DNA of 64,000 bases from Planctomycetota bacterium (GTDB taxonomy: Bacteria > Planctomycetota > Planctomycetia > Pirellulales > Pirellulaceae), in assembly GCA_026692865.1 (NCBI GenBank), contig JAPLNI010000026.1:235899-299898 (forward strand). The letters run 5' to 3'. Positions 33,268 to 42,878 of the stretch are shown here, one piece after another. The position numbers and the translations under genes are program-made. Below the pieces are notes generated by a model. It did no database searches. It was not told the origin of the DNA and was given only the letters and a program-made list of their open reading frames with translations. The first letter of the stretch is position 1; every line of letters starts with the position of its first letter.

Positions 33268-33630
33268 TAGCGGGCTCGCGATGATGAGATGATCTTGAAC
33301 TGGAACACCGCCGATTAAGTGCTCTTGAATGATTCGCTCAAGCACAGGCGGATCACATTCGGCGTACCAGGTTCCTTCTGGGTAGACCACAGCAATCGGA
33401 CCACCGTCACAAATTCGAAGGCAGTTGGCTTTCGTTCGAAAGACTCCGCCCGAATCGGATAACTTTAATTCTCTGAGCCGACTCTTGAGATACTCCCATG
33501 CAACTTCGCCGCGTTTACGATCACAGCACTTGGGTTTTGTTGGATCGGCGCACAGAAAGATATGACGCTTAATTTCGGGAATTCCAAGACTATTCGCTGC
33601 CTTCAGTAACTTCTTGTGTTTAGTACTCAT
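33253..33630 (-). CDS. 2Fe-2S thioredoxin-like ferredoxin domain protein
   Basis: 125 residues. The sequence begins with a strand and the first ligand ([14 protein letters not shown]: Cys27, then Cys35/Cys36) and ends with the second pair ([13 protein letters not shown]: Cys70 and Cys74). This is the layout of the thioredoxin-like [2Fe-2S] ferredoxins, which also resemble the small HoxE/NuoE cluster domain. The rest ([25 protein letters not shown]) matches the family end. It is presumably a cytoplasmic electron carrier; the partner is unknown. It starts 10 bases after the mgtE stop on the same strand, so it is probably the second gene of an mgtE operon. Confidence 0.9.
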   Translation of the reverse strand: MSTKHKKLLKAANSLGIPEIKRHIFLCADPTKPKCCDRKRGEVAWEYLKSRLRELKLSDSGGVFRTKANCLRICDGGPIAVVYPEGTWYAECDPPVLERIIQEHLIGGVPVQDHLIIASPLPVAF

Positions 33631-33640
33631 CGACAGAAAC

Positions 33641-34990
33641 TTACCCGAGAATCAAAACGGCCACGTTCAAGTAAATAACGATTCCTAAAATGTCGCTGAT
33701 GCCGGCAATAAGTGGATTGCTCATCAACGCGGGATCTAATCCTAGTTTCTGTAAGATCAATGGCAACATAGAGCCAAGACTAGTTCCCACCGTCACGACA
33801 CTGAGTATGGTGATGGGAATAACTAAGCCTGTGAAGTAGGTCTGTCCGAGCATCATCGATGCGATGTAACCGATCGTCCCTAAGAAACTACCTAGTAACA
33901 GTCCCGTAAGTGCTTCGCGTCGGAGGATTACCATCGCGTCATTGCGATCAAGATCTTTCGCAGCCAGCCCGGAAATAATCAGCGTCGCCGACTGGCTCCC
34001 AGAGTTCCCACCGCTACTAATGATCAGAGGCAAGAACCAAATCAACCACTCAAATTTTTCGAGCTCTTGATTGTAATACTGCAGTGCGAGGGCCGTTAGT
34101 AAGCCGGTAAAAAAAAGAATCGTTAACCACATTCCCCGTTTCCAGGAAAGCGTCAAGAACGACGTGCGCATGTAGGAATCCGAGAGTGGTTCCATCGCCG
34201 AGATACGCTGAACATCTTCAGTCGCCTCTTGCCGCATAACGTCGATGATATCGTCGTGCGTGATGATTCCTACCAAGTGACGTTGGTCATCTACAACCGG
34301 GATCGCGGACAAGTTGTAGAAGGCAACTTTCTCAGCAACTGCTTCTTGATCGTCTTGGACATTGACGGTCACCACGTCCGTTTGCATCAAGTCGACTAGC
34401 TTCGTTTCCGGTCGACCGATCGCAGAGACTAAGCTTCTTGCTTTCACGATACCGCGTAAATGATTCGTCGAATCGATAACGTAAATGTAATAGATTGTCT
34501 CTAGTCGTTCGGCTTGCTTGCTCAGTTGCTCCAATGCTTGTCGAACCGTCAGATTCTCAGCCAAGCACGCAGCCTCGGTCGTCATCAACGCACCGGCGGT
34601 TCCTTCAGCAAAGGTTTGAAGCCGTCGGATATCGCGACGATCGGGGGCTGGTACAAGAGCCAAGATTTGATCAACGCGTGATGTATCAAGCTCTTGAAAC
34701 AAGTCGACTACATCGTCAGCCGGAAGATTCGTGACTAGCGATGCTACTTCAACTTCGTCTTGCGAGGCGAGCAGTTCGTGCTGGCGATCGATTTCGAAGT
34801 ACTGAAAAATTTCCGCTCGCGCGTTGGGAGTCGCATGCTGGATCACCTGCCAAGACTCGTCGTTATCCAGCCCCTCCATGAACTCCGCTGCACGAGCCGG
34901 GTGAAGTGCAGTACAAAACTCGCGCAGCTCTTCCAGATTGCCTTCCGATAGCATCTCGCGGAGTTCTGGAAGAAAGAGCGTGTTAATCAT
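33641..34990 (-). CDS. mgtE: Magnesium transporter MgtE
   Basis: 449 residues, standard size. Domains in order: N-terminal superhelical domain (about 10-125, ending [16 protein letters not shown]), two CBS domains (about 130-260, with [13 protein letters not shown] and [12 protein letters not shown]), then five membrane helices (about 285-449). The pore signature [15 protein letters not shown] is intact, as is [13 protein letters not shown]. The CBS and N domains sense cytoplasmic Mg2+ and close the channel when it is high (family knowledge). No Mg2+ riboswitch structure could be recognised in the 82 bases upstream. The ferredoxin-like gene follows 10 bases downstream. Confidence 0.96.
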   Translation of the reverse strand: MINTLFLPELREMLSEGNLEELREFCTALHPARAAEFMEGLDNDESWQVIQHATPNARAEIFQYFEIDRQHELLASQDEVEVASLVTNLPADDVVDLFQELDTSRVDQILALVPAPDRRDIRRLQTFAEGTAGALMTTEAACLAENLTVRQALEQLSKQAERLETIYYIYVIDSTNHLRGIVKARSLVSAIGRPETKLVDLMQTDVVTVNVQDDQEAVAEKVAFYNLSAIPVVDDQRHLVGIITHDDIIDVMRQEATEDVQRISAMEPLSDSYMRTSFLTLSWKRGMWLTILFFTGLLTALALQYYNQELEKFEWLIWFLPLIISSGGNSGSQSATLIISGLAAKDLDRNDAMVILRREALTGLLLGSFLGTIGYIASMMLGQTYFTGLVIPITILSVVTVGTSLGSMLPLILQKLGLDPALMSNPLIAGISDILGIVIYLNVAVLILG

Positions 34991-35072
34991 TAGGGGGTAG
35001 GATCGGCATCCAGCCAGTCAAAAGGAAACGAGTATCTGACAGGCTTGTTAGCCTATCCTACATAAACGATTT

Positions 35073-36272
35073 TTAGCTAGTCGCGGACAAATTAAAGTCA
35101 CCTTGTAAGTCACGCCATACACAATGAATATGGTTTGCTTTGGTACCGATCGCATCGTTTTGTACGTTGATGAATTCAACGAGGAACGTTGGCCCCTGAA
35201 CCTTGTAGTAATGACCGACCCCAGGCTTGGTAGCGCCCCACCAAGCGAAGTGGACCTTTTCGATTCCTGCTTCTTTGATCAGCTTCATACGCTCTTCGGG
35301 AATCTCAACTGGTACCGATTCACCGTAGGCTTTAAGCAACCTGAGCAACGTAGTCTTTTGCGATTCATCCATCTCTGCAACAGGTACACCCTGGAGCGTC
35401 GTTGGTGTCGGTTGTGGTGAACCGGGGGAATCAATTTCACTAGGAGCCTTATCAGCGATAATCGCCTTGGCGAGATGCTCTTTGGAAAGACTATTGAGCA
35501 AATCCCATGCAAGCTGCTCTTCATCGCGAAGCAGTTGAAAGCCCTTCTCAAATCGATTCATCATGTCCGATTGAAATATGGCTGGATTTGCTCCAAAGAA
35601 TTGAGGTGTCGAATCAATGACTTTACCTTGATCAAAGACAAAGTTCAGCGACAAGTGGTGGCCTTCGATACTGAGAGCCCACATCGATTTTTTGCTCGGT
35701 TCGCCATAGATCGTAAAGTGGTACTTTGCAGGATCGCGTCGCGAGGCACTCTTGGGACCTTCTTGCTCGCGAAGAACTCCTTCGTACTGCATGATGAGTT
35801 CTGAGCGACGATAACCCGATTCGCTGACAACGCTTTTCAGAAGTAGCATCGCTAGTTCCCGCTGATCAGCGTTCATGTCCTTCAATGGCAGCCCCTTACG
35901 GTCTGTCATCGGAACAAAATTCCACTGCACGCGAGCCATATTGTCGTAGGAAAGATGAGCCACAGCGCGTTGCTCTTTGCTGAGCGAATCCAAGAAAGTA
36001 ACCGCTGCCACATCGGGCTGAAGCTTAGTAGAGGCTTTGGATGCTGTTTGTGCCGGGGTATCGCTGGCTTGCCCAAGAACGACTTCAGCCATCGCGGAGG
36101 ATGTAAACGCCCCACGTGACGCAAGAGCTAAACCCGCCGCCCCCCCGGCAATTACCGACGCCGACGAGACGAAGCCGCGTCTGGAAATCGGCGTTGCAAC
36201 AGGACTTGAAGTAAGATCTGTCATCGAGTTGGTGGCTGTTTCGCGGGAGTTGAATTGTTCAAGGCTTTTCAT
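35073..36272 (-). CDS. DUF3500 protein, Tat-exported
   Basis: 399 residues. The start at 36272 is supported by GAGG 8 bases upstream. A twin-arginine signal lies at about residues 30-62 (ISRRGFVSSASVIAGGAAGLALA). The body matches the DUF3500 family: FLDSLSKEQRAVAHLSYDN, MTDRKGLPLKDM, KYHFTIYGEPSKKSMWALSIEGHHLSLNFVF and, at the end, THIHCVWRDL-like THxH (NHIHCVWRDLQGDF). The His-rich ends suggest a metal site, but the function of the family is not known. It starts divergently from pabB across a spacer with a 12-bp repeat. Confidence 0.88.
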   Translation of the reverse strand: MKSLEQFNSRETATNSMTDLTSSPVATPISRRGFVSSASVIAGGAAGLALASRGAFTSSAMAEVVLGQASDTPAQTASKASTKLQPDVAAVTFLDSLSKEQRAVAHLSYDNMARVQWNFVPMTDRKGLPLKDMNADQRELAMLLLKSVVSESGYRRSELIMQYEGVLREQEGPKSASRRDPAKYHFTIYGEPSKKSMWALSIEGHHLSLNFVFDQGKVIDSTPQFFGANPAIFQSDMMNRFEKGFQLLRDEEQLAWDLLNSLSKEHLAKAIIADKAPSEIDSPGSPQPTPTTLQGVPVAEMDESQKTTLLRLLKAYGESVPVEIPEERMKLIKEAGIEKVHFAWWGATKPGVGHYYKVQGPTFLVEFINVQNDAIGTKANHIHCVWRDLQGDFNLSATS

Positions 36273-36327
36273 GGCGGGACCTCAAAATAAAATGACTGGG
36301 AGAGGGTAAGGCGTCCAGCGAAGTAGG

Positions 36328-36363
36328 TCTACTGGAAGATCTGCTGAAAGATCTACTGGTGAA
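36328..36363. repeat. 12-bp unit repeated three times in the DUF3500/pabB divergent promoter region
   Basis: TCTACTGGAAGA, TCTGCTGAAAGA and TCTACTGGTGAA follow each other without gaps. The array is 56 bases upstream of the DUF3500 start and about 95 bases upstream of the pabB start. Confidence 0.85.
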
Positions 36364-36458
36364 AACCCCTTCGGATCACTGGACGATTTGACTATCATCA
36401 TTGTATCCAACATTGTGATCAACCGCAGATTGATAAGAAACGCTTCGAAAGTTCAACC

Positions 36459-37988
36459 TTGCTACCTCTGGTCGCTGAATTGCCCGCGGGAATCGATATT
36501 GTCACTGCGATGCAGCGGCTCGAGAGTTTGCCTGGACTGACGCTACTGGATAGTGCGCTTCGGATGCCGCGGATCGGACGCTACAGCTACCTTGGTATCG
36601 ATCCGGTTGAAGTTTTTAGCATCACCAGGCACAAATCGGACCCCTTAGCCCGAATTGCCGAATCCCTCAACGAGCATAGCGACTTTGAAATTCATCCCAA
36701 TCTCCCACCCTTTCAAGGTGGATGGATGGGCTTCCTTGGCTACGAATTCGGACGTTGTTACGAACGAGTCCCCGCGGCAAAGCACAATGAGTTCGATTTA
36801 CCGCTCGCGATGCTAGGACTTTACGACCTCGTCATCGCTTGGGACCACGAGTCGCCAAAACCGGGTTGGATTTTCTCTAGCGGACTAATCAGAAGCACAA
36901 CCATAGCATCAGCTGATGCGTCTATTGAAGCTTGCAAAAAACGCAAGTCCGAACGACTCGAGTGGCTGCTTCAGCAATTGCAATCGCCCATACAGGTGAG
37001 CCCAGAAGCAAGCACCGCGGCAAACACCGCCGACCTTCAACATACAGGTTTTCAAGCGACTGGTTTTCGACAGACAGGTTTTCAAGCGATGGCCCACGGG
37101 TTGACTGCTCCCCAGTTTGAAACACGACTCGGTGGCGGTTGGCTCGGGAGTTTCGATAGCGAAGGCTTTCGAAAGGCAGTCGACCAAGCTCGAGAATTCA
37201 TCTACGCCGGCGATATCTTCCAAGTGAACCTCGCTCAGCGATTGATGAAGCCCAGCACCGTCGACAGTCCGACTCTTTATCGCCATCTACGCGAAGTCAA
37301 CGCCGCACCGTTTGCTGGTTACTTCGATGGTGGTTCATTCCAAATCATCAGCGCCTCGCCGGAACGATTTCTGCAAGTTCACGATCGCACCGTCGAGACA
37401 CGCCCGATCAAAGGTACACGACGACGCGTTGAGAAAAGTAATAACACTCAACTAGACGATCTTGCCGATGCATCAATTGCAAATGAGTTGACCTCGAGCG
37501 CAAAGGATCGCGCGGAGAACACAATGATTGTCGACCTTCTGCGCAACGATTTGTCTCGCGTTTGTGATTCGGATTCTATTCGAGTCCCACAATGGTGTGA
37601 CATTGAAAAGTATCCCTATCTCATTCACATGGTAAGCTCGATAACTGGTCGACTTCTTGAATCGGCCTCCATCACCGATTTGATTCGCGCGACGTTCCCC
37701 GGCGGTAGCATCACGGGTGCACCTAAAGTTCGAGCGATGGAGATTATTGCCGAACTCGAACCGACCACTCGTGGGCCCTACTGTGGATCGATGGGTTATA
37801 TCGGACTCAATGGATCGATGGATCTAAACATTCTAATACGAACTATCACAGCCAGCCGCGGTTGGTGGCAACTTCAAGTCGGCGGCGGCATCGTCGCTGA
37901 CAGTCAGAGCGACATGGAAGAAGAAGAAACATGGACGAAGGCGGCAGGACTTGTTAAAGCAATCGCAGCATGCGGAGCTCGTAAATGA
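36459..37988 (+). CDS. pabB: Aminodeoxychorismate synthase component I
   Basis: 509 residues. With PabA it converts chorismate and glutamine to 4-amino-4-deoxychorismate for folate. The PabB-type catalytic Lys is in TRPIKGTRRR (anthranilate synthases have PIAGT). Further signatures are SPERFLQV, NTMIVDLLRNDLSRVC, FPGGSITGAPKVRAMEII and GGGIVADSQSDMEEEETW. The frame starts at a TTG (36459) just before MLPLVAEL; no ATG or GTG lies upstream in frame, and the next ATG would cut into the fold. An insertion at about residues 175-215 contains a repeated TGFQATGFRQTGFQA linker not usual in PabB. The stop overlaps the pabA start (ATGA). Confidence 0.93.
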   Translation: MLPLVAELPAGIDIVTAMQRLESLPGLTLLDSALRMPRIGRYSYLGIDPVEVFSITRHKSDPLARIAESLNEHSDFEIHPNLPPFQGGWMGFLGYEFGRCYERVPAAKHNEFDLPLAMLGLYDLVIAWDHESPKPGWIFSSGLIRSTTIASADASIEACKKRKSERLEWLLQQLQSPIQVSPEASTAANTADLQHTGFQATGFRQTGFQAMAHGLTAPQFETRLGGGWLGSFDSEGFRKAVDQAREFIYAGDIFQVNLAQRLMKPSTVDSPTLYRHLREVNAAPFAGYFDGGSFQIISASPERFLQVHDRTVETRPIKGTRRRVEKSNNTQLDDLADASIANELTSSAKDRAENTMIVDLLRNDLSRVCDSDSIRVPQWCDIEKYPYLIHMVSSITGRLLESASITDLIRATFPGGSITGAPKVRAMEIIAELEPTTRGPYCGSMGYIGLNGSMDLNILIRTITASRGWWQLQVGGGIVADSQSDMEEEETWTKAAGLVKAIAACGARK

Positions 37989-38605
37989 TATTGCTCCTAG
38001 ATAACTACGATAGTTTCGTCTACAACCTTGATCGCTATCTTCAACAGTGGGGACAAGAGACTTTGGTGGTTCGTTCCGACGCGATCACCATCGAAGCGAT
38101 TCGAGGCCTTAACTGCGACGGGATCGTTATCTCGCCAGGCCCCAAAACTCCCGACGAAGCTGGTTGCTCATTAGAAGTTGTACGGAGGCTTGGTGGTTCC
38201 ATACCTATTTTAGGTGTTTGCCTTGGTCACCAAACCATCGGACAAGCACTTGGAGGTCGCGTTGTTCGAGCCCCTGCACCTATTCATGGGCAAGGCAGCC
38301 CCGTCTACCATGAGGACTCCAAGATTCTGGAAGGACTTCCTTCACCATTTATCGCAGGTCGGTACCATTCGCTGATTGTTGAACAATCATCACTCCCAGC
38401 GTGCCTTCGAAAAACAGCCTGGACTGAAGGTGGTCTGATCATGGCGATCGAACACAGAGAATGGCCGCTGGTCGGAGTTCAATTCCACCCCGAATCAATC
38501 CTCACCGAACACGGTCACGCGATCATTGCCAATTTTCTGAAGCACTGCCATATTCCTGTCGATTCGTTCCAATCTAAAAACAAACCAAGAACCGATGTGG
38601 AGTAA
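37985..38605 (+). CDS. pabA: Aminodeoxychorismate/anthranilate synthase glutamine amidotransferase subunit
   Basis: 206 residues. Class I glutamine amidotransferase that supplies ammonia to PabB, and possibly also to a TrpE elsewhere. The catalytic triad is visible: Cys79 in ILGVCLGHQ, and His and Glu in VQFHPESILTEHG. The start LLLDNYDSFVYNL is the family's usual N-terminus. Its ATG overlaps the pabB stop by 4 bases (ATGA), so translation is coupled. The gene converges with the class V aminotransferase across 90 bases. Confidence 0.95.
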   Translation: MILLLDNYDSFVYNLDRYLQQWGQETLVVRSDAITIEAIRGLNCDGIVISPGPKTPDEAGCSLEVVRRLGGSIPILGVCLGHQTIGQALGGRVVRAPAPIHGQGSPVYHEDSKILEGLPSPFIAGRYHSLIVEQSSLPACLRKTAWTEGGLIMAIEHREWPLVGVQFHPESILTEHGHAIIANFLKHCHIPVDSFQSKNKPRTDVE

Positions 38606-38695
38606 TCCTCAACCTGAAAAAATAATTCAGAAGCAAACACCGCTGTTATTTTGACGCTTGTCGATGCTTGGTTTTCATCAGGCGGCCTTAAGACT

Positions 38696-39883
38696 TTAAT
38701 TCATCAATTCTGATATGCCTTCAATCAGCCGATCAATATCGCTGGTTGAGTTGTAGCCATGAACGGCGGCTCGCAAGAAGCCGTGACGGACGCTCAGCAC
38801 AACATCTTGTTTTAGCAAGTGTGCGCGGACCACAGCGCTATCGATATTCGGAACTATGAATGGAACGATTCCCGAGTGGCAATTCGGATCGTCAGCGCGA
38901 CAAACATTCGCCCCAATGCGACGTAGCGATTCCGCCAAGTAGTTGCAATGATCTGTGATCGACGTGGTGATCGGTCTACCAGCTTCAGCCAAATTGCACT
39001 CACGGAGCAACTCGATACTTGCCCCCAATGCCAGTTGCCCCGGCATGTTTACGGAGCCTCCTTCGTATCGCTGGGCGTTTGCCTTGAGCTGTGATGCTTC
39101 AGGTGAAAAATGATGCGAGTTGACAACACTATTCCATCCTACCATCGTTGGCTGTAGCCAATCCAAGTTTTTCTCGCGAATGTAAAGCATTCCAGCTCCT
39201 TCCGGACCAAGCATCCACTTATGCCCATCTGCGGCAAGGAAATCAATCGGGATGGATCGAACCGATAACGGGAAGGCTCCGAGCCCTTGAATCGCATCGA
39301 CGAAGAGCTTGACTCCTCTTGCATGCAAGCACTCGCACAACGCAGCAAGATCACAACGAAATCCCGACGAGTAGCTTACCCAACTCACGGACACCATTTT
39401 CGTCGTTTGATCTACCAGCGGCAGGATATGGTCGACCATTGAAACGTTAGAGCAAGCCTCGATGGGTGGCATGGTTGCGGTTCGAACGTCGACGCCTCGG
39501 CGGGCTAGCATTTTCCAGGGAAGGAGGTTGCTCGAGAACTCATTACTTGGCACGACCAGGCTATCCCCGGTTTGCCATGGGACTCCGCTGGCAATGGCGT
39601 TGATCCCGAAAGTGGTGTTCGGAACGAGTGCAATTTCGGATTCGCTCGCATCCAGGAGACCGGCGACTTGAGCCCGCGTCGCTTCCAAGTCACGTGCCCA
39701 CTGAGGCCAGAGCGTATCCCCCAGCAAGGAGGCTTGATTGGCCCAAGATTCTATTTTTTTCGCCGAACTTGCGGGAAGAGGCGACACAGCGGCATGGTCG
39801 AAGTAGGCGAAACGCTGGGCAATCGGCATCTCCGCTCGAAGGTCCCGACTGGATTTCACAACAGTTGCAAGCGCTTTAACCAT
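38696..39883 (-). CDS. Class V-fold PLP-dependent aminotransferase
   Basis: About 395 residues from the ATG at 39883; the frame runs on to an ATG at 39949, with no ribosome site at either. Family pattern: AYFDHAAVSPLP at the start, NTTFGINAIASGV (PLP phosphate region), KLFVDAIQGLGAFPL and the Schiff-base Lys in LAADGHKWMLGPEG. The shape is that of selenocysteine lyase/isopenicillin epimerase-like members. It is close to pabBA, but it is not the class IV PabC lyase expected there. The substrate is unknown. Confidence 0.88.
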   Translation of the reverse strand: MVKALATVVKSSRDLRAEMPIAQRFAYFDHAAVSPLPASSAKKIESWANQASLLGDTLWPQWARDLEATRAQVAGLLDASESEIALVPNTTFGINAIASGVPWQTGDSLVVPSNEFSSNLLPWKMLARRGVDVRTATMPPIEACSNVSMVDHILPLVDQTTKMVSVSWVSYSSGFRCDLAALCECLHARGVKLFVDAIQGLGAFPLSVRSIPIDFLAADGHKWMLGPEGAGMLYIREKNLDWLQPTMVGWNSVVNSHHFSPEASQLKANAQRYEGGSVNMPGQLALGASIELLRECNLAEAGRPITTSITDHCNYLAESLRRIGANVCRADDPNCHSGIVPFIVPNIDSAVVRAHLLKQDVVLSVRHGFLRAAVHGYNSTSDIDRLIEGISELMN

Positions 39884-40029
39884 TACGGACGGAGCTCGAT
39901 TTCGAGAGTTCGAGGAAAAAATACCGATAACCCATCGTACGGGTGACATATCAATAAGTTCAACTATACTAGCCGTTTAGCTGTCGAATCGGAACTAGTT
40001 GGTTCCGTGATGTTCCTCCGAGGTCGTGA

Positions 40030-40233
40030 ATGCCCAAAATCTTGTGCCTAACCGGGCTCGTAGTTTCCGGCTTAATTGCTTTGCTCTTCCTGATGGATTT
40101 GGGCTTTGGAATGCTGGGTATTGTGAACTTAGCCCCCTTCAAGATGATCAGCCCATTGATGGACGGAGTCATGCTTGTCTCCAGCGTTGTTCTGGGTGTT
40201 TTGAGCTGGACCAGTCTTAAAGAGCTAAAGTAA
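40030..40233 (+). CDS. Small two-helix membrane protein, unknown function
   Basis: 67 residues. The ATG at 40030 has a good ribosome site (GAGGT, 5 bases upstream), which supports it as a real gene. Two hydrophobic segments, LTGLVVSGLIALLFLMDLGF and GVMLVSSVVLGVLSWTSL, flank a short turn with several Pro, and the end is charged (KELK). I do not recognise a family with a known role. It lies between the divergent aminotransferase and the porin gene. Confidence 0.7.
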   Translation: MPKILCLTGLVVSGLIALLFLMDLGFGMLGIVNLAPFKMISPLMDGVMLVSSVVLGVLSWTSLKELK

Positions 40234-40436
40234 AACTCCGATCCAGGCTTCTCCCGTTACTGGAACAGATTTTCTTTAGAAAACCATTCTCGAAAGCCGA
40301 TCTTCTTTTCTGTGTGGTCGGATAATCCTCACAAACGCGAGCACAGGAACCCCGGAGTCCTGCAAAACCTCAGTATTGAGTGGGTTCGCCGTCTGCGATA
40401 TCCAGTAGCATGCCTCCCCAAGTCGCGGGTTCATCG

Positions 40437-41909
40437 ATGAATTCAACTCACAACTGTCGACGTACTTGCTTGCGATTGGCTGTCGCACTAGCAAGCCTTA
40501 CCGCGACAGTTCGAGCATCTGATCCGGTTCCTTCGGACCCGGCGGTTGTTGGCATCCAGCTAGTAGACCCGGACACAAACCGAATTGATGTCGATTCCTT
40601 GTACGCAAAGATTCTCGCGCTCGAAGAGGCTGAGCTGAATCGATCGGCAAGCGAAGCCAAGGCTGCCGAAAAAAAAGCAGCGGACGATTTCAGTAAAAAA
40701 TCCGTCTTCAGAAAAGCGCCTAACAGCTGGTCTGAGCGATCCAAAGAAGAGTGGGACGTCAAGCTCGGTGGTCATATCCAAATAGACACCATCAACTGGG
40801 CAAACGCATCCCCAAGCATTATCGCACTGCCTCCTAATCCTGGACCGACGAACTACCTAGCCTTCAGAAGATTGCGATTGGTCGCCGACGGGACTGGATA
40901 TGGTGTCTATGACTTTCGTCTTCAGATGACACTCGAGCCGGAGACAGTAGGCGAATCAGAAACCGACAATACCACTGCCAACATCAAAGACGCATATGTT
41001 TCCGTCAACGAGATTCCTGCTCTTGGACGCATGAGGCTTGGCCACTTTTTCGTCCCTTTTAGTTTGGAGCAAGTTACCAACGACACCAATAACATCTTTC
41101 TCGAGCGATCGATCCCAACACAAGGAATCTTTGCACCCGATAGAGAGATAGGTGTCGCGTTCTATAACTGCACCGAAGACGAGCGCGTGACTTGGACCAC
41201 TGGGTTGTTTTACGACAGTATAAGTGAGGCAACAAAGATACTGATCGATGATAATCAGGGATTGCGATTAAGCGGTCGTTTAACGTGTCTTCCGGTCTAC
41301 AACCCGCGATGCGAAGGAAGATACCTGGTGCATACCGGATTCGGAATTCTCCACACAGAGGACCAAAACGATCAAGTTCGATTCCGGGCCCGCCCGCAGA
41401 TTCATCAAGGGCCAAGGCTAATATCGACACCGCTACTCAACGCGAGCAGCTTTACCACCGGAAACATAGAGTTCGCATCGGTCATGGGCCCCGTTACGAT
41501 CCAAAGCGAAGCTTTCCTATCACAAGTCAACCTCACTTCACTGCCAGCCGAATCTATCTTTGGGGCCTATGCACACATTAGCTATTTCGTGACTGGAGAG
41601 AACCGGCAGTTCGAAGCCTTCGGGCAACATGGACCACAATTCGGACGCAACACACCGACGGCGAATTTTCTTTGGACCAAAGACCACTTCAGTCCTGGCG
41701 CGGTCGAGCTGAAAGCGCGCTGGTCAACACTCAATTTCGATAGCGTAAACAGCGGACAGTACAACGATCTTACGCTTGGGACCAACTGGTACTGGAATGA
41801 TCGCATGCGTTGGATGTTCGATTACATTCATCCTCTAACAAGCGAGCAAGCAGTCTTCGGCTCAACACGCTCCGATATTCTAGGACTACGATTCGACGTG
41901 AATTGGTAG
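40437..41909 (+). CDS. Outer-membrane porin of the phosphate-selective OprO/OprP type
   Basis: 490 residues from the ATG at 40437, chosen because a signal peptide begins there (CLRLAVALASLTATVRA); the frame extends back to a GTG at 40380. After the signal is a short coiled-coil-like stretch rich in Ala, Glu and Lys (about 45-80), then the barrel: WDVKLGGHIQIDTINW, a LAFRRLRLVADGTGYGVYDFRLQ strand pair, LGHFFVPFSLEQVTND and the C-terminal strand ending DILGLRFDVNW with a final aromatic, as in outer-membrane barrels. The family forms 16-strand trimeric anion channels; phosphate preference is by similarity only. Confidence 0.88.
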   Translation: MNSTHNCRRTCLRLAVALASLTATVRASDPVPSDPAVVGIQLVDPDTNRIDVDSLYAKILALEEAELNRSASEAKAAEKKAADDFSKKSVFRKAPNSWSERSKEEWDVKLGGHIQIDTINWANASPSIIALPPNPGPTNYLAFRRLRLVADGTGYGVYDFRLQMTLEPETVGESETDNTTANIKDAYVSVNEIPALGRMRLGHFFVPFSLEQVTNDTNNIFLERSIPTQGIFAPDREIGVAFYNCTEDERVTWTTGLFYDSISEATKILIDDNQGLRLSGRLTCLPVYNPRCEGRYLVHTGFGILHTEDQNDQVRFRARPQIHQGPRLISTPLLNASSFTTGNIEFASVMGPVTIQSEAFLSQVNLTSLPAESIFGAYAHISYFVTGENRQFEAFGQHGPQFGRNTPTANFLWTKDHFSPGAVELKARWSTLNFDSVNSGQYNDLTLGTNWYWNDRMRWMFDYIHPLTSEQAVFGSTRSDILGLRFDVNW

Positions 41910-41954
41910 CGATTCTAGACAAAGCGAGTCGATTTTAAAAAGCGCCAGAGCAAA

Positions 41955-42878
41955 TCAATCAAGCAAATCACTTGTCGTTGGTTGCGGCGGTGGAGTCGAA
42001 TCGAAGTTACACCAGAGGCATTCTGTTTTCTTTTCTTTGACTTTGCCGGCTGCGGCTTTGTTATCGATGAGGTAGTCGTGGCGTTTCCAATCGTGACGCA
42101 CTTCCCATTCTTGGTAAAGCTCACTTGGATAGCCGCTGAGCATGAATTTTCCCTCGATACCGGCTAGGACGTCCAGCAACTCGCGATGTTGGTCCAGCGT
42201 CATCTCAAACTTGTACTCGCCCGTGGTGGATCGTGTTTCATGGACGTACGGTGGATCGCAATAGAACAAGGTGTTTTCGCCGTCTTGTTTTCGAATGGCA
42301 TCGACGGCGCTTTGATTTAGGATCACCACATTTCGCAAACGCTGATGCACATCTGGGAGCCCTTCGACAACATTCAAATAGGCCGACACCTGCTCGTTGA
42401 TGTTGCTTCGAGTTCGATTTCTGGAGAGCGTTGCAAAGTCGTTCATTAAACCTTGGCGCGATTGTCGAGCGAGGATGAAAAATCGAACCGCTCGCTCTAC
42501 ATTGGTTCCGGAGCTTGCTAAATCATCGCAAGCCGTTTTCGCTTTCGCGTCTTCGAATTCGTCTTCGCTAAATGGAGTCAGCTCGATTCGTTCTTGAAAC
42601 TCTTTGAACTCGTCACGGTTCTGGAGTACTCGCCAAAAATTGATGAGTTCGCCGTGGAGATCGTTGGCAACTTCGCTGCATCCTTTCAGTGCGGCAGGAA
42701 GTTTCTGCTGACCATTCACGGCCATCCAATCGCGATTGGGATCGCGGGCAAGAAGGATTCCGCCGCCACCGAAAAATGGCTCCACGTAATGTAAATGAGG
42801 TGGCATCAATCCAACGATCCATTTTCGCAAGTAGTACTTGCCACCATGCCATTTAATGGGTTGTGTTAGGATGGTCAT
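41955..42878 (-). CDS. Dam-family DNA adenine methylase, apparently orphan
   Basis: 307 residues. The D12-class N6-adenine methyltransferase order is clear: IKWHGGKYYLRKWIVGLMP at the start (SAM-binding KxxGGK motif), VEPFFGGGGILLA (motif I) and the catalytic DPPY in TLFYCDPPYVHETRS. The C-terminus is a charged tail ending in STPPPQPTTSDLLD. No restriction endonuclease or recombinase gene is adjacent, so it is an orphan methylase. It may be a regulatory methylase or a leftover of phage or restriction-modification origin. The recognition sequence cannot be told from the protein alone. Confidence 0.92.
   Translation of the reverse strand: MTILTQPIKWHGGKYYLRKWIVGLMPPHLHYVEPFFGGGGILLARDPNRDWMAVNGQQKLPAALKGCSEVANDLHGELINFWRVLQNRDEFKEFQERIELTPFSEDEFEDAKAKTACDDLASSGTNVERAVRFFILARQSRQGLMNDFATLSRNRTRSNINEQVSAYLNVVEGLPDVHQRLRNVVILNQSAVDAIRKQDGENTLFYCDPPYVHETRSTTGEYKFEMTLDQHRELLDVLAGIEGKFMLSGYPSELYQEWEVRHDWKRHDYLIDNKAAAGKVKEKKTECLWCNFDSTPPPQPTTSDLLD

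Noticed and set aside
38696..39883. PabC (aminodeoxychorismate lyase) next to pabBA
   Set aside because: The fold is class V (Lys in ADGHKW) rather than the class IV fold of PabC, and it is on the opposite strand.
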